64,000 nucleotides of DNA, taken from positions 186,001-250,000 of the forward strand of contig NZ_JYHV01000014.1 in assembly GCF_000952685.1 (NCBI RefSeq). The letters run 5' to 3'. The position numbers and the translations under genes are program-made. Within the stretch, counting starts at the first letter, position 1. Every line of letters begins with the position of its first letter. The notes under the pieces were generated by a model, which was given only the letters and a program-made list of their open reading frames with translations, did not search any database and was not told the origin of the DNA. This stretch comes from Stutzerimonas stutzeri (GTDB lineage: Bacteria; Pseudomonadota; Gammaproteobacteria; Pseudomonadales; Pseudomonadaceae). This document shows, piece by piece, positions 62,218 to 64,000 of the stretch.

Positions 62218-63243
62218 TTAGCTTTGCTTGATGACGAGTAGCTGCTCGACCGCCTCCAGGCGTTGGCGCTCGTTTTCGTCGAATCGTTCGGCGGCCAATC
62301 GGGCGATCGCAGCGCGCTTATCCGCTTCGCCAAGCCCTCGGCTGCTTTCGATGCGGCTCTTTTCTTTTTGATAGGAGGAGAGTCGCCTTTGCCATTCTTG
62401 CCTTTTGAGATCGAGCCGTTCCAGACGCGCGGTGGCGGCGTTGCCAACCAGCTGCTGACGCAGCCGACGTAGGTCCGCGGGCGTGGCTCCGCGCGCTTGC
62501 AATGCACGTGTCTGCTCGCGTAATTCAGACTGCAATTGAATGACCATCGCGTCCTGCAGTTCGGGCGGTAGGCTGCTCTGCAGCCTGTCGATTGCGGCTC
62601 CCTTGGCGGCGGCATCGAGAGTTGAGTCGCGACGAATCGCCAGCCTTTCCAGCGTGAAGCTGTCGGCCGTTTCGTCGAGTGCAAAAAACGCCTGATGGAC
62701 CTCATCGTCGAATAATTGGGCGCGCAGCTGGCGAACCGCCTGCAGCCGCTCGCGCATGGCGTTCAGATCGGCCTGCCGCACATGATCCTGCTCCAGTAGC
62801 AGCAGTTGGCGTTTGTAATCCAGATACTGTGCTAGCAACTGCAGCGCTTGACCTTCTCCGGGCTGGGGAAGTTGCGCTTCGATGTAATGTCGTAGACGCG
62901 TGACGCTGGCCTCAAGGGGTTCTTCGCCAATCGAGGCCAGGAAATAATCGAAGACGCGTCGGATGTCATTCTCGATGATCAACCTGCCGGAGGCGTCCGT
63001 TCGTAGTTGCCCATCGACCTGGGTCCCCGCGAAGGAAGGAGGTAAGCGACGGATCGTTGCGACAGGCGAAGGCCGCGGATCCGGTAAACGGACCGATGTC
63101 TGGGTTGGAGCCGGCGATGGGGCGCGTACGGGCGCAACGCGCTGCGCCTGGTCCGGCTGTGTCTCGACCGGGTCCTGCCAATTGATCGCGACGCCGAGGG
63201 TCACAGTCACGGCCAGCAGGAGCAGGAGGGCGATTACTTTCAT
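62218..63243 (-). CDS. lifO: lipase-specific foldase
   Basis: A 341-residue inner-membrane chaperone. A membrane anchor (VIALLLLLAVTVTLGVAI), a Pro/Ala/Arg-rich linker, then helical repeats wrapping the lipase. RRVFDYFLASIGEEP matches the conserved RxxFDY(F/C)L(S/T)A motif essential for folding the partner lipase. It starts 46 bases after lipA, in the same direction, and the gap contains a 22-bp palindrome. Confidence 0.95.
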   Translation of the reverse strand: MKVIALLLLLAVTVTLGVAINWQDPVETQPDQAQRVAPVRAPSPAPTQTSVRLPDPRPSPVATIRRLPPSFAGTQVDGQLRTDASGRLIIENDIRRVFDYFLASIGEEPLEASVTRLRHYIEAQLPQPGEGQALQLLAQYLDYKRQLLLLEQDHVRQADLNAMRERLQAVRQLRAQLFDDEVHQAFFALDETADSFTLERLAIRRDSTLDAAAKGAAIDRLQSSLPPELQDAMVIQLQSELREQTRALQARGATPADLRRLRQQLVGNAATARLERLDLKRQEWQRRLSSYQKEKSRIESSRGLGEADKRAAIARLAAERFDENERQRLEAVEQLLVIKQS

Positions 63244-63262
63244 CGAGACGCCTCGCTTCAGG

Positions 63263-63284
63263 GCCGGGGCCGATCGGCCCCGGC
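63263..63284 (-). terminator. 22-bp perfect palindrome between lipA and lifO
   Basis: GCCGGGGCCGA (63263-63273) is followed directly by its complement TCGGCCCCGGC (63274-63284). There is no T-run, so it may lower read-through into lifO or stabilise the lipA message. Confidence 0.55.
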
Positions 63285-63289
63285 GAGTC

Positions 63290-64000
<711 letters not shown>

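Overview
The window reads as a chromosomal segment of a gamma-proteobacterium of the family Pseudomonadaceae. The evidence is the gene order gltA / sdhCDAB-sucAB-lpd-sucCD / brnQ / htpG / fabBA / gpsA / selD-mnmH, a GC-rich coding style, and a lipA-lifO lipase/foldase pair. A Stutzerimonas (Pseudomonas stutzeri-like) species is my best guess, but the genus is an inference from recall of gene order. No insertion sequence, prophage, CRISPR array, rRNA or tRNA gene was seen.

Layout. (1) Bases 1-9342 look like a flagellin-glycosylation locus. Six genes overlap by a few bases each: the tail of an unknown gene, a SAM methyltransferase, an NAD-dependent epimerase, an ATP-grasp ligase, a metallophosphoesterase and a CmcI-type methyltransferase. 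A 1,727-residue protein with several glycosyltransferase modules follows. (2) Bases 9343-13816 hold the flagellar filament genes fliC, flaG, fliD, fliS and a fliT-like gene, with three sigma-28 (FliA) promoter matches. (3) Bases 13955-15742 carry small housekeeping or unknown genes (ppnP, a DUF486 membrane protein, a YkgJ-type cysteine-cluster protein, a START-domain protein). (4) Bases 15941-28981 are a TCA-cycle block with divergent gltA and sdhC and clear sigma-70 promoters on both sides. (5) Bases 29257-40182 contain brnQ, several small genes including two overlapping hotdog thioesterases, htpG behind a sigma-32-type promoter, an exported amidohydrolase, a chemoreceptor and sstT. (6) Bases 40259-47537 contain fabB-fabA, gpsA, sixA, hydrolases and a DUF4892 protein. 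(7) Bases 47615-58133 contain an AI-2E-type transporter, a patatin-like protein, selD-mnmH, a MoxR/DUF58/TgpA operon and thioesterase-type genes. (8) Bases 58249-64000 contain a second chemoreceptor, tatD, an MltF-like lytic transglycosylase, lifO and the 3' part of lipA.

How the parts connect. Region 1 lies directly upstream of fliC and probably makes and attaches a sugar to flagellin. This fits the known Pseudomonas arrangement, but the enzyme mix (ATP-grasp, phosphoesterase and CmcI-type together) suggests an unusual glycan and is the best candidate here for something undescribed. Five sigma-28-like sites (two before fliC, one before fliS, one before each chemoreceptor) tie filament and chemotaxis genes into one late-flagellar regulon. 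Regions 4 to 7 are mainly core metabolism in conserved order.
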